A DNA stretch of 54,613 nt, taken from contig CATJUX010000036.1 of the NCBI GenBank assembly GCA_949743895.1, forward strand, positions 1 through 54,613, written 5' to 3'. Source of the stretch: JANFXS01 sp022791155. GTDB lineage: Bacteria; Bacillota; Clostridia; Lachnospirales; Anaerotignaceae. Every line of letters begins with the position of its first letter. The stretch's first letter is position 1. Under the pieces are notes generated by a model. The model worked only from the letters and a program-made list of their open reading frames with translations, had not been told where the DNA came from and ran no database searches. Below, in pieces: positions 23,999-33,053 of this stretch. Both the position numbers and the translations under genes were made by a program.

Positions 23999-26401
23999 AT
24001 GTTTGAAAGAGAAAATTTAATTGAACTTTATGACTATTTCAAAGGATATAATGAAAGAGAAAACAAAGGTGTGTTTTTTTGTCGTCTAACCTGCTATGAT
24101 CATAATGTTGAAAAATTTTTGCTTAGCTATTTTAGCGATGCAAGAAAGTTTAATGGGTATATACGTGAAAAAATAAAAAATCCTGACAGGCGTCAATTAT
24201 CTTTTTTCGAAGAAAATGTTGGAAATGCATTTGAAATGGAATTGTCTTTTTTTAATAACTCAATAAAAAAATGGCTTCCAAGGCTAAACACTGTTCAAAT
24301 AAAAAATATTTCGGAAGCGCTGTTTTTTGTTTTGAAAAATTTGGCTGATGAAGGGAAAAATGTTAACATTATAAAAAATACATATATAAAATTTATGTGT
24401 TGGTTTTACTACAAATTTGAACAGATTTTGTCGTTTTTGGGAAACAACAATCCGCCAAAAATTCTTTATGAGGGAAAAATGTCGGATTATGAGGCAAAAA
24501 TGATGATTATTCTTTCAAAAAGTGGCTGCGACATTGTTGTTGTTGACAAATCTCAAAATGGAACGACTACGAATCCAAATGATTTGAAATATGCCCAGCT
24601 TGTTCAAGTTTCAAATGGAAAAACTTTCGAGGAAAGCTATTCTGTGTTTGACATTGCAATGAAAAAATCAACAAACGAGAAGCAAAATGACTTTGGGGGC
24701 AGAAAAGGAATCACTTTGACAAGCAGAAATTCGCAAGCATTGCGCACAGATTTGGGAAATGCACAAGAGGCCAAAGCCCAGCAAAGGCGCATGAACATAC
24801 AAATTGCAGGCGAAAGAAAAGATTGCCATGAAAAAGCGTCTTCTGCAAAAAATGAACTTAATTATATAATTAGCACAAACACATGGATTTTTGGAGAGTT
24901 GTGGCAGGAATCGCTGAAAAGCCATGACAAAAGAGGAGATGAAAAAAACTATGTTTATAATATGTTTGTGCGGATACGCGGTGTTGACGAAAAAGACGAA
25001 TATCTCAAAGAGCTTTTGAAGTGGAAGATCAAACTTGAAAGCATTTCAAGAACAACTCTCCTGATAGAGAAAAAAATACCTATGCCAGAGTTTTCTGAAG
25101 TTAATGCTGTTGCAAGAACTCAATATTCAACGGTTGCGCAAATGTTATCCTCCATTTCTTCAAACATAAAATTTCCGAAATGCAAAGACATTGAAGATTT
25201 TGTCAAAAAAGCATTTGTTGATGTTATGTCTGAAACAAATGGCTCTTTGAACATATTGATTAATAAGGCAGTTTGTGTTTTATGCTGGATAAATCGATAT
25301 ATTCCGCAGTTGTTCACTCAATGGAACATTCATGAATATCCTGTGCTTATTTTTTATGGCGGCTGTTCAAGTGACAACGAGGCGCTTTTTTTCAAAATTA
25401 TGTCAAAAACGCCGGTTGATGTTTTTGTGATTTGCCCTGATTTGAATGTCAAATGCTGCCTTGAGGATAAGTTTTTGTTTGATAAAACTTATGAAAATTC
25501 AATTCCTTTGGAAAGCTTCCCTAAAGACATTGAAAATATATCGTTCAAAACAGCGGCTTATAATGCCGAAAGGGATTTGGACACAATTATATATAAAGAC
25601 ACAGGGATTTATAGAAACCGTCAGTTTAAGAGGGCTGTTCCCGTGAAGATACACACAACATATGAGGAAGTGGGCATTTTGTGGGGACAGGATGCAAATT
25701 ATAGGCCCGATTTTGAAGTTTTTGATGACAAAGTTATGCTTCCTGTCATATGTTCGAAAGTTTCTGGAGTGCCTGATGGCGGACAGTGGAAATATTGGAA
25801 CAGTGTGGCAGACTTTTTGGATGGAAATTTCATACTTTTCAGAAATGCGCCAATTGTCAGTAGAGATCCAGAAAGCCGCATTAAAGCTGATGTGTCTAAG
25901 TTTATTGACAAAAATGTGCTTCAGATTGAAAAAATAAAGTTGCATCCTTCATATAAATATAGTTTTATAAGAGAAGACATGCAGGACTATATGTTTGACA
26001 AGTTAAATCAGCTTATAAATTCGGGGCTTATCAAAGGGACTTTTTCGAACGGAGCGGAATATTTGATAATTTCAACAGCCTTAAGTTTGGAAATGAATGT
26101 GCTTAGGATTATACAAAAGTTTGATTTCACAAAAAAAGTGCCAAAAATATTGATGGTTAACACAAAAGAGTCACAATATAGCCTTGAAGACAGCATATAT
26201 GTTGCATATATGGCGGCATTAGGTTTTGACATTTTATTGTTTTCACCAACGGGCTATCAGTGTGTCGAAAGGTTTTATAGCAAGCCGTTTTTTGTTGAAC
26301 ATCAAATTGGTGAATATGTGTATGACATGAAAATTCCTGCATTGGAAGAGATTGCAGAAAAAAAAGATGGGTTTATAAATAAATTATTCGGAAGGAGATA
26401 G
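23999..26401 (+). CDS. YceG-like protein of the Ter stress cluster, long form
   Basis: 800 residues, against about 540 for Bacillus YceG (family YceG_bac, listed as a putative component of a biosynthetic module). It contains a repeated unit: residues 125-183 (ending PPKILYEGKMSDYEAKMM..DIVVVDKS) align with 420-481 (ending YPVLIFYGGCSSDNEALF..DVFVICPD), and a third partial copy is at 700-755 (VPKILMVNTKESQYSLED..DILLFSPTG). Each looks like a beta-alpha-beta Rossmann-type element. Residues 205-290 are polar and probably disordered. Its neighbours telA and terD fix the context, as in the B. subtilis yceCDEFGH operon. Biochemical activity is unknown. It ends one base into a possible GTG start of telA. 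Confidence 0.78.
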   Translation: MFERENLIELYDYFKGYNERENKGVFFCRLTCYDHNVEKFLLSYFSDARKFNGYIREKIKNPDRRQLSFFEENVGNAFEMELSFFNNSIKKWLPRLNTVQIKNISEALFFVLKNLADEGKNVNIIKNTYIKFMCWFYYKFEQILSFLGNNNPPKILYEGKMSDYEAKMMIILSKSGCDIVVVDKSQNGTTTNPNDLKYAQLVQVSNGKTFEESYSVFDIAMKKSTNEKQNDFGGRKGITLTSRNSQALRTDLGNAQEAKAQQRRMNIQIAGERKDCHEKASSAKNELNYIISTNTWIFGELWQESLKSHDKRGDEKNYVYNMFVRIRGVDEKDEYLKELLKWKIKLESISRTTLLIEKKIPMPEFSEVNAVARTQYSTVAQMLSSISSNIKFPKCKDIEDFVKKAFVDVMSETNGSLNILINKAVCVLCWINRYIPQLFTQWNIHEYPVLIFYGGCSSDNEALFFKIMSKTPVDVFVICPDLNVKCCLEDKFLFDKTYENSIPLESFPKDIENISFKTAAYNAERDLDTIIYKDTGIYRNRQFKRAVPVKIHTTYEEVGILWGQDANYRPDFEVFDDKVMLPVICSKVSGVPDGGQWKYWNSVADFLDGNFILFRNAPIVSRDPESRIKADVSKFIDKNVLQIEKIKLHPSYKYSFIREDMQDYMFDKLNQLINSGLIKGTFSNGAEYLIISTALSLEMNVLRIIQKFDFTKKVPKILMVNTKESQYSLEDSIYVAYMAALGFDILLFSPTGYQCVERFYSKPFFVEHQIGEYVYDMKIPALEEIAEKKDGFINKLFGRR

Positions 26402-26406
26402 TGTTT

Positions 26407-27537
26407 ATGGGAATTGATTTTAGCAAAAGCAGTGCGCCACAGGAAAACAGTGTTCAAAATGAAATGGTTGTTGAGGAATATAACATACAGGCTGACAGAG
26501 AAAAAATGAGAAATGAACTTATAAATTCTCAAGAAATTGATGGAATTGTGAGCACAATAGTTGTTGATGATCCTGAAACCATAGTGAGTTTTGGCGGCGA
26601 GGTTGCTGGGGAAATTGCACGCAGTTCAGATGTTATTTTGAACAGCATGAACATGCGTCAGATCAATGATACAGGTGAAATGCTCAAACTTCTTGGAAAC
26701 ATAATGGACAAGTTTGACATCAAAGAAATTAATGAAAAACCAGGGGTTCTTGGAAAAATTTTTGGGAACATGAAAAAACAGCTGGATCAAATTTTGGCAA
26801 AATATCACACAATGGGTGAGGAAGTTGACAAAATATATGTCAAGCTTAAACAATATGAAGGAGAAATAAAAACTTCAAACAGAAACCTTGAAGCAATGTT
26901 TCAAACAAATGTCAACTATTATCACAGTCTTGTGAAGTATATAATGGCTGGAGAACAGGGAATAAATGAGCTTGATGCGTATATTGAACAGAGAACGAAG
27001 GATTTTGAAAACAGTGGCGACAATTCAATCCAGTTTGAGCTTACATCACTTCAGCAAGCAAAAATTATGCTGGAGCAACGGGTTCAGGATCTAAGGATAG
27101 CTGAAAATGTTGCGTTGCAATCGATCCCGATGATAAAAACAATGCAGTTTAGCAACATGAACTTGGTTAGAAAAATTAATTCTGCTTTCATAATAACGCT
27201 TCCTGTGTTTAAGCAGGCTCTTTCGCAGGCGATACTTCTTAAAAGGCAAAAAATTCAGGCTGAAGCAATGAGCGCACTTGATGAAAAGACAAATGAGATG
27301 CTTTTGAAAAATGCACAAAACACAGTTGCCCAGTCGAAGCTGACAGCACAGTTGGCTTCTGGAAGTTCAATCAAAGTTGACACTCTTGAAAAAACATGGA
27401 GAACAATTGTGACAGGGATTGAAGAAACAAAGCAAATACAGGAAAATGCCAAAAGACAGCGTGAGGAGGATCGTCAGCGCCTTGACGCCATAAAGCAGGA
27501 GTTTGACAAATTGTATGGCAAAGCAAGCATAAAATAA
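26407..27537 (+). CDS. telA: TelA family toxic-anion (tellurite) resistance protein
   Basis: 376 residues, a typical TelA/KlaA/YceH length. Largely alpha-helical with long coiled coils; family features are FGNMKKQLDQILAKY-type segments, RTKDFENSG, the QRVQDLRIAENVALQSIPMI block and a C-terminal charged helix. TelA proteins are linked to tellurite, bacteriocin and envelope stress resistance; mechanism unknown. The ATG at 26407 has GGAAGGAGAT seven bases upstream and is preferred to the overlapping GTG at 26401. Confidence 0.92.
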   Translation: MGIDFSKSSAPQENSVQNEMVVEEYNIQADREKMRNELINSQEIDGIVSTIVVDDPETIVSFGGEVAGEIARSSDVILNSMNMRQINDTGEMLKLLGNIMDKFDIKEINEKPGVLGKIFGNMKKQLDQILAKYHTMGEEVDKIYVKLKQYEGEIKTSNRNLEAMFQTNVNYYHSLVKYIMAGEQGINELDAYIEQRTKDFENSGDNSIQFELTSLQQAKIMLEQRVQDLRIAENVALQSIPMIKTMQFSNMNLVRKINSAFIITLPVFKQALSQAILLKRQKIQAEAMSALDEKTNEMLLKNAQNTVAQSKLTAQLASGSSIKVDTLEKTWRTIVTGIEETKQIQENAKRQREEDRQRLDAIKQEFDKLYGKASIK

Positions 27538-27558
27538 ATTTTTGAAGGAGGAAAACAT

Positions 27559-28140
27559 ATGCCAATTAACTTGACAAAAGGACAAAAAATTGATTTAACA
27601 AAAGGAAACCCAAATTTGAAACATTTGCTTGTTGGCTTGGGCTGGGACGTAAACCAATATAGTGGCGGAGCTGACTTTGACTTGGATGCTTCTGCATTTT
27701 TGATTGGAAGCAATGGAAAAGTTCGCAAGCAGGAAGACTTTGTTTTTTATGGAAATTTGCAGCATGAAAGCGGAGCTGTTCAACATATGGGTGACAATCT
27801 CACCGGCGAGGGTGATGGCGATGATGAGCAAATAAAAGTTGATCTTGACACGATTCCAGAGGACATAATGAAAGTTGTGTTCACAGTTACAATTTATGAC
27901 TCTGATGTTCGGCGCCAAAATTTTGGACAAGTTTCAAATGCATATATTCGCATTGTTGATGAAGACAGAAATTCAGAGATGCTGCATTATGATTTGGGAG
28001 AAGACTTTTCAATTGAAACAGCCGTTGTTGTTGGTGAAATTTACAGGCACAATGGCGAATGGAAATTCAACGCCATTGGAAGCGGTTTCAATGGTGGGCT
28101 TGCAGCGCTGTGCAACAATTATGGCATAGAAGTGGCTTGA
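27559..28140 (+). CDS. TerD family Ca2+-binding stress protein (first copy)
   Basis: 193 residues. TerD domains bind Ca2+ in an acidic cleft and are core parts of Ter stress systems. Visible: INLTKGQKIDLTK N-terminal strand, GLGWD, the acidic DFDLDAS (39-45) and GDNLTGEGDGDDE (78-90) metal-binding motifs, and GEIYRHNGEWKFNAIG near the end. ATG with GAAGGAGGAAA upstream. It is 50 bases before a second terD, a tandem arrangement common in these clusters. Confidence 0.95.
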   Translation: MPINLTKGQKIDLTKGNPNLKHLLVGLGWDVNQYSGGADFDLDASAFLIGSNGKVRKQEDFVFYGNLQHESGAVQHMGDNLTGEGDGDDEQIKVDLDTIPEDIMKVVFTVTIYDSDVRRQNFGQVSNAYIRIVDEDRNSEMLHYDLGEDFSIETAVVVGEIYRHNGEWKFNAIGSGFNGGLAALCNNYGIEVA

Positions 28141-28190
28141 TAAAAACAAAACTGTTGTTAAACAATTGTTGATGAAAGGAGTTTGATAAT

Positions 28191-28796
28191 ATGTCTATAA
28201 GTTTGCAGAAGGGACAAAAAGTCAGTCTTACAAAGGAGAACAGTTCCCTCAACAAAGTTGTTATTGGCCTTGGCTGGGATCAGGCAAAACCTTCTGGCGG
28301 TGGTGGACTGCTGAAGTCGGTTTTTGCATCAAAACCGGCTGACATCGACTGTGATGCTTCGGCATTGATGCTCAAGAATGGAAAGCTGTCTGATAACAGA
28401 GATATAATATATTTTGGGAACCTGAGACACTACAGTGGAAGTGTGATCCACATGGGAGATAACTTGACAGGTGCTGGCGATGGCGATGATGAACAAATTG
28501 TGATTGAGCTTGCGAATGTGCCAGCTGAATATGACAAAATTGTGTTTGTTGTGAACATATATCAAGCTGTTAAGAGAAACCAAAATTTCGGAATGATTGA
28601 AAATGCATTTATACGCATTGTTGATTCGGGAACAAATAAGGAGCTTTGCATATATAACCTTTCAGAAAATTATAATGGAATGACGGCAATGATTTTTGGA
28701 GAAGTGTATAGAAACAATGGCGAATGGAAATTCAATGCAATTGGACAGGCCACAACAGATCCGGGGCTTCCAGAGCTGACAAAGAGGTTTGTTTAG
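28191..28796 (+). CDS. TerD family Ca2+-binding stress protein (second copy)
   Basis: 201 residues, similar to the preceding copy along its length but with an extra loop of about 10 residues (GGGGLLKSVFASKP) before the first acidic motif, here DIDCDAS (51-57). GDNLTGAGDGDDE and GEVYRNNGEWKFNAIG are conserved. A cysteine sits within the first Ca2+-binding loop. ATG at 28191 with AAAGGAG upstream. Probably the last gene of the rhomboid-yceG-telA-terD-terD unit. Confidence 0.94.
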   Translation: MSISLQKGQKVSLTKENSSLNKVVIGLGWDQAKPSGGGGLLKSVFASKPADIDCDASALMLKNGKLSDNRDIIYFGNLRHYSGSVIHMGDNLTGAGDGDDEQIVIELANVPAEYDKIVFVVNIYQAVKRNQNFGMIENAFIRIVDSGTNKELCIYNLSENYNGMTAMIFGEVYRNNGEWKFNAIGQATTDPGLPELTKRFV

Positions 28797-28921
28797 TCTT
28801 TGATGCAATGTTTTGATATGTCAAAGTGAAAGGATTTTGAGAGGAACTCAAGCCTTTGGAGCAAGAATTTCTGACATACATTGCCTGAAACAAAAATGCG
28901 GTTTAACATATGTGAAAGGTT

Positions 28922-28997
28922 TGTCAGTTGTTGCTGACAGAGAGGCACATTTAGCTTTTATAATGTTTGTTTTTATGGGAAGGTTTTGAACCTTCCC
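28922..28997 (+). terminator. Two hairpins after the terD pair
   Basis: TGTCAG/CTGACA (28922-28927, 28934-28939) and a perfect 9-base-pair stem GGGAAGGTT/AACCTTCCC with a 3-base loop (28977-28997). The second is stable but lacks a long T run, so it may slow or end transcription. The remaining part of the 28797-29163 gap carries the next promoter. Confidence 0.45.
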
Positions 28998-29077
28998 TTA
29001 GTGTGCAAATATATATGATATTTATGAGATAAAAAATTTATGTCAAAAAAATGAAAAAGGGACAGATATTTGAGTTT

Positions 29078-29106
29078 TTGACATGGTTATAACAAAATTA
29101 TAATTT
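29078..29106 (+). promoter_or_regulatory. Probable promoter for the Ca2+-ATPase gene
   Basis: A perfect TTGACA (29078-29083) is followed by TATAAT at 29099-29104 (15-base spacer) or TAATTT at 29101-29106 (17-base spacer), about 60 bases before the ATPase start. Confidence 0.55.
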
Positions 29107-29163
29107 TCAGCATAAATTGTGCTGAATATGCACAAAAATCATACACAGGATTGAGAGGAAACT

Positions 29164-31821
29164 ATGAAAATTACAGGATTAACCGATGAACAAGTTAAGC
29201 AATCAAAAGAGAAATATGGCGACAACAGCATGACTGAAATTGAGGGCGAAAGTTTTTGGAGCAAGCTCAAAGACAATTTCGGCGATCCAATGATTAAAAT
29301 TTTGTGTGTAGCACTGATTATTAATGTGGTTTTTGTTTTTCTTGGACAAACAGAATGGTATGAATCAGTTGGCATAGCATTGGCTGTTATATTGGCAACA
29401 TTTGTTTCAACATTTTCCGAATATAACAATGAAAACGCTTTCCAAAAATTGCAAGAGGAAGCATCAAGGATTTTTTGCAAAGTATATAGAAACGGAGCGA
29501 TCACTGAACTGCCTATAAACGATTTGGTTGTTGGTGACTGTGTGCTTTTGCAAAGTGGAGACAAAATTCCGGCTGACGGCATTTTGATTTCAGGAAATAT
29601 GAAAGTTGATCAGTCTGTTCTCAACGGTGAAAGCAAAGAAGCCTCAAAAGAAGTTATGCCGGAAGGATATGTTGATGAAGAAACTTCTATGGACTTTTTG
29701 AATAAATATAAAGTGTTCCGCGGTTCGGTTGTGTGTTCAGGCAACGCCGTTATGGAAGTAAAAACTGTTGGGGACAAATCAGTTTATGGACAGATTGCCA
29801 GTGAGCTTCAGAACAATGACGAAAGAGAATCGCCGCTTAAAGTGAAGCTTGGCAAATTGGCAGACAGCATAAGCAAATTTGGATATATTGGAGGAATAGC
29901 AATTGCATTTGCGTTTATGTTCCAAAAAATTGTGATCCACAACCAATTTGATATACAGCTTATGACAGCATATTTTTCGAACTGGATGACAGTTGTGAAT
30001 GATGCTGTTGAAGCCGTGATGCTTGCCGTTATAATAATTGTTATGGCTGTGCCCGAGGGCCTTCCTTTGATGATTGCGCTTGTGTCGGCGCTCAACATGG
30101 GGAAAATGCTTAAAGACAACGTTCTTGTCAGAAAAATTGTTGGGATAGAAACAGCTGGAAGTCTGAACATATTGTTTAGTGACAAAACAGGAACAATCAC
30201 AAAAGGACAGCTTGAAGTTGTGACGTTTGTTGATGGGTTTTTGAATGAATATGGAAGCTATAAGGAAGTCACTGGCGGAATTGGAAAAATGCTTGCACTG
30301 AGCATTTTTCACAACACAGATGCCGTTGTCTCTGGGGAAGGGAATGGCAAAAAGGTTTTGGGTGGAAATGCCACAGAAAGAGCTGTTTTGGCATATGCCA
30401 ATGGGGAAAATTTTGATGTCAATGTCACAAAAGCAGGCGCCATTCCTTTCAACAGCACGAACAAATATTCAGCCTCGTCTCTTGAGGGCGAGTATAATAT
30501 CACTCTTATAAAAGGAGCGCCGGAAAAAATTATAGAAAGATGCAAAACATGCTATAACAAAGATGGAGAAATAGTTCCTTTTGAGAAGAATGCAGAGCTT
30601 GAGCAAAAAATTAATCAGCTGGCTGAAAGGGCAATCCGCGTTTTGGCATTTGCTTCTTCGCCAGAAAAAATATCAGACGATAAGCTCCCGGAAGGGCAAT
30701 GGACACTTGTTGGAATAATAGGAATAAGAGATGAAGTCCGCCCTGAATCTGTGACGGCAATTAAAGAAGTTCAAAATGCAGGAATACAAGTTGTTATGAT
30801 AACTGGCGACAGAAAAGACACAGCCGTGGCAATTGCAAAAGAAGCTGGAATATTAAGAAAAGACACGGACATTGTGATGACGTCTGATGAGCTTGCAGAA
30901 ATGACTGATGATGAAATTGAAAAGATAATTGGAAACATAAGAGTTGTTGCAAGGGCATTGCCGAGCGACAAAAGCCGGCTTGTCACAATTGCTCAAGACA
31001 TTGATCTTGTGGCCGGAATGACTGGGGATGGCGTGAATGATTCACCGGCGCTGAAAAAGGCTGATGTTGGCTTTGCCATGGGTGGCGGAACAGAAGTTGC
31101 GAAAGAGGCAAGTGACATAGTTATACTGGATGACAACTTTAGTTCAATTAAAAATGCCATACTATATGGAAGAACAATTTTCAACAGCATAAGAAAATTT
31201 ATAATATTCCAGCTTACAATAAATGTAAGTGCTGTTCTTGTGTCTTTTATAGCACCGCTTCTGGGAATGGAAAATCCGCTGTCAATAGTTCAGATACTTT
31301 GGGTGAACCTTGTTATGGATACATTGGCGGCATTGGCGTTCGGAGGAGAGCCGGCGTTAATGCGGTTTATGAAAGAAAAACCGAAAAAACGCGATGAGAA
31401 CATAATCAGCAAATATATGAGGTCTCAAATTTTGGTTGACAGTTTATGGATGTTTGCTTTGAGCATGCTGTTTTTGATGACGCCTGTTATAGTGCCGTTT
31501 TTTAGGGAAGATCCAAATTCAAAATATCTAATGACCGGATATTTTACGTTTTATATGTTTACAGCAGTTTTTAATGCATTTAATGCAAGAACAGAAGAAA
31601 TCAACCTGTTTGATAACATAAAACTTAACCATGGATTTTGGAAGGTTATACTTCTTATTGTTGTTATACAGATCATAATGACTGATTTTGGTGGTGACAT
31701 TTTAAGGTGTTATGGTCTTGCGATGAATGAATGGATTGTTGTCACAATTCTGGCATTCACAATTATTCCTGTGGATTTGCTTAGAAAGCTGATTTTGAAA
31801 GGAAAGTCAAAAATAAATTGA
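29164..31821 (+). CDS. P-type ATPase of the Ca2+-transporting type
   Basis: 885 residues. Phosphorylated aspartate D340 in DKTGTITKG; actuator motif NGES; PEGLP at 297-301 in the fourth membrane helix, as in P2-type Ca2+-ATPases; TGDRKDTAVAIAKEAGI; and the hinge MTGDGVNDSPALKKADVG. Membrane helices are two near the N-terminus, two before the PEGLP block and a set at the C-terminus (NPLSIVQILWVNLVMDTLAAL). Expected to export Ca2+ or a similar cation at the cost of ATP. It lies between the TerD genes and the predicted metabolite module, consistent with a Ca2+-linked stress response. Ion choice is inferred from family motifs. Confidence 0.92.
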   Translation: MKITGLTDEQVKQSKEKYGDNSMTEIEGESFWSKLKDNFGDPMIKILCVALIINVVFVFLGQTEWYESVGIALAVILATFVSTFSEYNNENAFQKLQEEASRIFCKVYRNGAITELPINDLVVGDCVLLQSGDKIPADGILISGNMKVDQSVLNGESKEASKEVMPEGYVDEETSMDFLNKYKVFRGSVVCSGNAVMEVKTVGDKSVYGQIASELQNNDERESPLKVKLGKLADSISKFGYIGGIAIAFAFMFQKIVIHNQFDIQLMTAYFSNWMTVVNDAVEAVMLAVIIIVMAVPEGLPLMIALVSALNMGKMLKDNVLVRKIVGIETAGSLNILFSDKTGTITKGQLEVVTFVDGFLNEYGSYKEVTGGIGKMLALSIFHNTDAVVSGEGNGKKVLGGNATERAVLAYANGENFDVNVTKAGAIPFNSTNKYSASSLEGEYNITLIKGAPEKIIERCKTCYNKDGEIVPFEKNAELEQKINQLAERAIRVLAFASSPEKISDDKLPEGQWTLVGIIGIRDEVRPESVTAIKEVQNAGIQVVMITGDRKDTAVAIAKEAGILRKDTDIVMTSDELAEMTDDEIEKIIGNIRVVARALPSDKSRLVTIAQDIDLVAGMTGDGVNDSPALKKADVGFAMGGGTEVAKEASDIVILDDNFSSIKNAILYGRTIFNSIRKFIIFQLTINVSAVLVSFIAPLLGMENPLSIVQILWVNLVMDTLAALAFGGEPALMRFMKEKPKKRDENIISKYMRSQILVDSLWMFALSMLFLMTPVIVPFFREDPNSKYLMTGYFTFYMFTAVFNAFNARTEEINLFDNIKLNHGFWKVILLIVVIQIIMTDFGGDILRCYGLAMNEWIVVTILAFTIIPVDLLRKLILKGKSKIN

Positions 31822-31953
31822 TGATTTTGAATGATGCTTCTGTGCAGCAGTGACAGATCAGAGCATTCTCACAAGAATTTTCTGCCACGGAGCAAATGCA
31901 AAGAGAGTGCGAAAACATGATTCCGAAACAAAAGAGAAGAATGCTCCAAGCCA

Positions 31954-32130
31954 ATGGTGAAAAAAGGAATCTCTCAATGGTTTAATGTCATAAATGAAAC
32001 ACAGAAAAAAATCGCCATAAAAATCTCTGCATTGACAGCATGTGTTCATGAGGAAGATTTCTATAGATTCTTTTCAGAAGCGTTGGATTGGTGGTTTTTT
32101 GGTGTGGGGTTGTATGGAAGCATATTATAG
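31954..32130 (+). CDS. Possible small ORF, function unknown
   Basis: 58 codons from ATG 31954, no clear Shine-Dalgarno site, product with no recognised domain and a Trp/Phe-rich C-terminal end. It overlaps an open frame of similar length on the minus strand (31858-32049). The 31822-32179 gap otherwise shows nothing I can name; neither frame is well supported, and the segment may be a degenerate gene or a dispersed repeat. Confidence 0.15.
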   Translation: MVKKGISQWFNVINETQKKIAIKISALTACVHEEDFYRFFSEALDWWFFGVGLYGSIL

Positions 32131-32179
32131 TGATATGCCAATAAAAAAGATTTGGAAATATGTGAAGAGGTTTTGGAAT

Positions 32180-32662
32180 ATGAAAAAAGGGGCCGTCCTG
32201 CTTATGGCAATCATTTTGTTGTTTAACTTAGTTGGCTGCCAAAGCAATCAATCAAAGCAAACTGTTTCTGGGGCATATAATTTGTATGAAGGATATATAA
32301 CTGTGGAAGATGACAAGCTGTTGGTGAATGATTTTGAATTTATCGATTTAGCCGATCAGTATTGGATAGAAACTTTGGAACTGACCGAAGAGGATATGCC
32401 AAATGGATATTACATTCACGACATCTCAGATGAACGATTGACATTTACATTAAGTGAAGAGACAAGATATAATTTTTATGACACAGGAGCACAGTTTGTT
32501 TCTGAAGATTCCGAAAGCCGCATGTATACCACCACAAATTTGAATGATTTTTTGACAAAATTTGGTGCAGATGGCAACGGCGACTTTGGCAAAACTCCTT
32601 TTGAAATTCAAGTGCTTGAAGATGGGCAGGTGCTTTCAATCAGCGAAATATTTGTCAATTAA
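32180..32662 (+). CDS. Putative lipoprotein, function unknown
   Basis: 160 residues starting at ATG 32180 (GAAGAGG upstream). A type II signal peptide is clear: MKK, a hydrophobic stretch, then lipobox LVGC with the lipid-modified cysteine at residue 20, so LspA (7.3 kb) should process it. The mature part is acidic (rich in Asp and Glu) and contains a YNLYEGYITVEDDKLLVNDF strand region, but I recognise no family. The longer frame from 32042 would bury the signal peptide. It lies inside the Ter island after the Ca2+-ATPase and has its own terminator. Confidence 0.75.
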   Translation: MKKGAVLLMAIILLFNLVGCQSNQSKQTVSGAYNLYEGYITVEDDKLLVNDFEFIDLADQYWIETLELTEEDMPNGYYIHDISDERLTFTLSEETRYNFYDTGAQFVSEDSESRMYTTTNLNDFLTKFGADGNGDFGKTPFEIQVLEDGQVLSISEIFVN

Positions 32663-32703
32663 CTTCATTAAAACGAGTGCTAAATAGTGTGTAATTATGC
32701 AAA

Positions 32704-32755
32704 ACTGGAGCAGATCTGTGCATGGTAACAACTTGCTCCAGTATTTATTTTATTT
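32704..32755 (+). terminator. Rho-independent terminator after the lipoprotein gene
   Basis: ACTGGAGCA (32704-32712) and TGCTCCAGT (32734-32742) form a perfect 9-base-pair stem followed by a T-rich tail. An open frame at 32697-32942 overlaps this structure and is not a credible gene. The rest of the 32663-33053 gap holds only a short tandem repeat at 32938-32970. Confidence 0.75.
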
Positions 32756-32937
32756 CATACTTATTAGATTTCCAGCAATGTTTTTTGAAAATTCGGGAAG
32801 TATGGAAGCCGGAATTCCAGGAATATATAAACTTGGAGAAGCGGTTTGTGGTTTGGGAATTTTTGTTGGAACGGGAATGTGCTCTGAGCGATGGTATGTC
32901 TGGAACACGGCATATTTATATGTGCTGTGTGTTTTTG

Positions 32938-32970
32938 TATAAACTATGTTGTATAAACTATGTTGTATAA
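32938..32970. repeat. Short tandem repeat, 14-base unit
   Basis: The unit TATAAACTATGTTG occurs twice in a row (32938-32951, 32952-32965), followed by a partial third copy. Each unit contains TATAAA, so the repeat could include the -10 region for the HAD-lyase-PRTase-StiP operon that begins about 90 bases later; no convincing -35 box is seen. Confidence 0.55.
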
Positions 32971-33053
32971 ATATGGTTCAAGTCAAGAGAGGCTTGTCAT
33001 ATCAAATTGGTTTTTGAAACAATGTATGTGGGCAACAATGAGAGGAAATGAAT

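Noticed and set aside
32697..32942. 81-codon frame after the lipoprotein gene
   Set aside because: Overlaps a strong terminator hairpin, lacks a ribosome-binding site, and competes with another frame of the same size.
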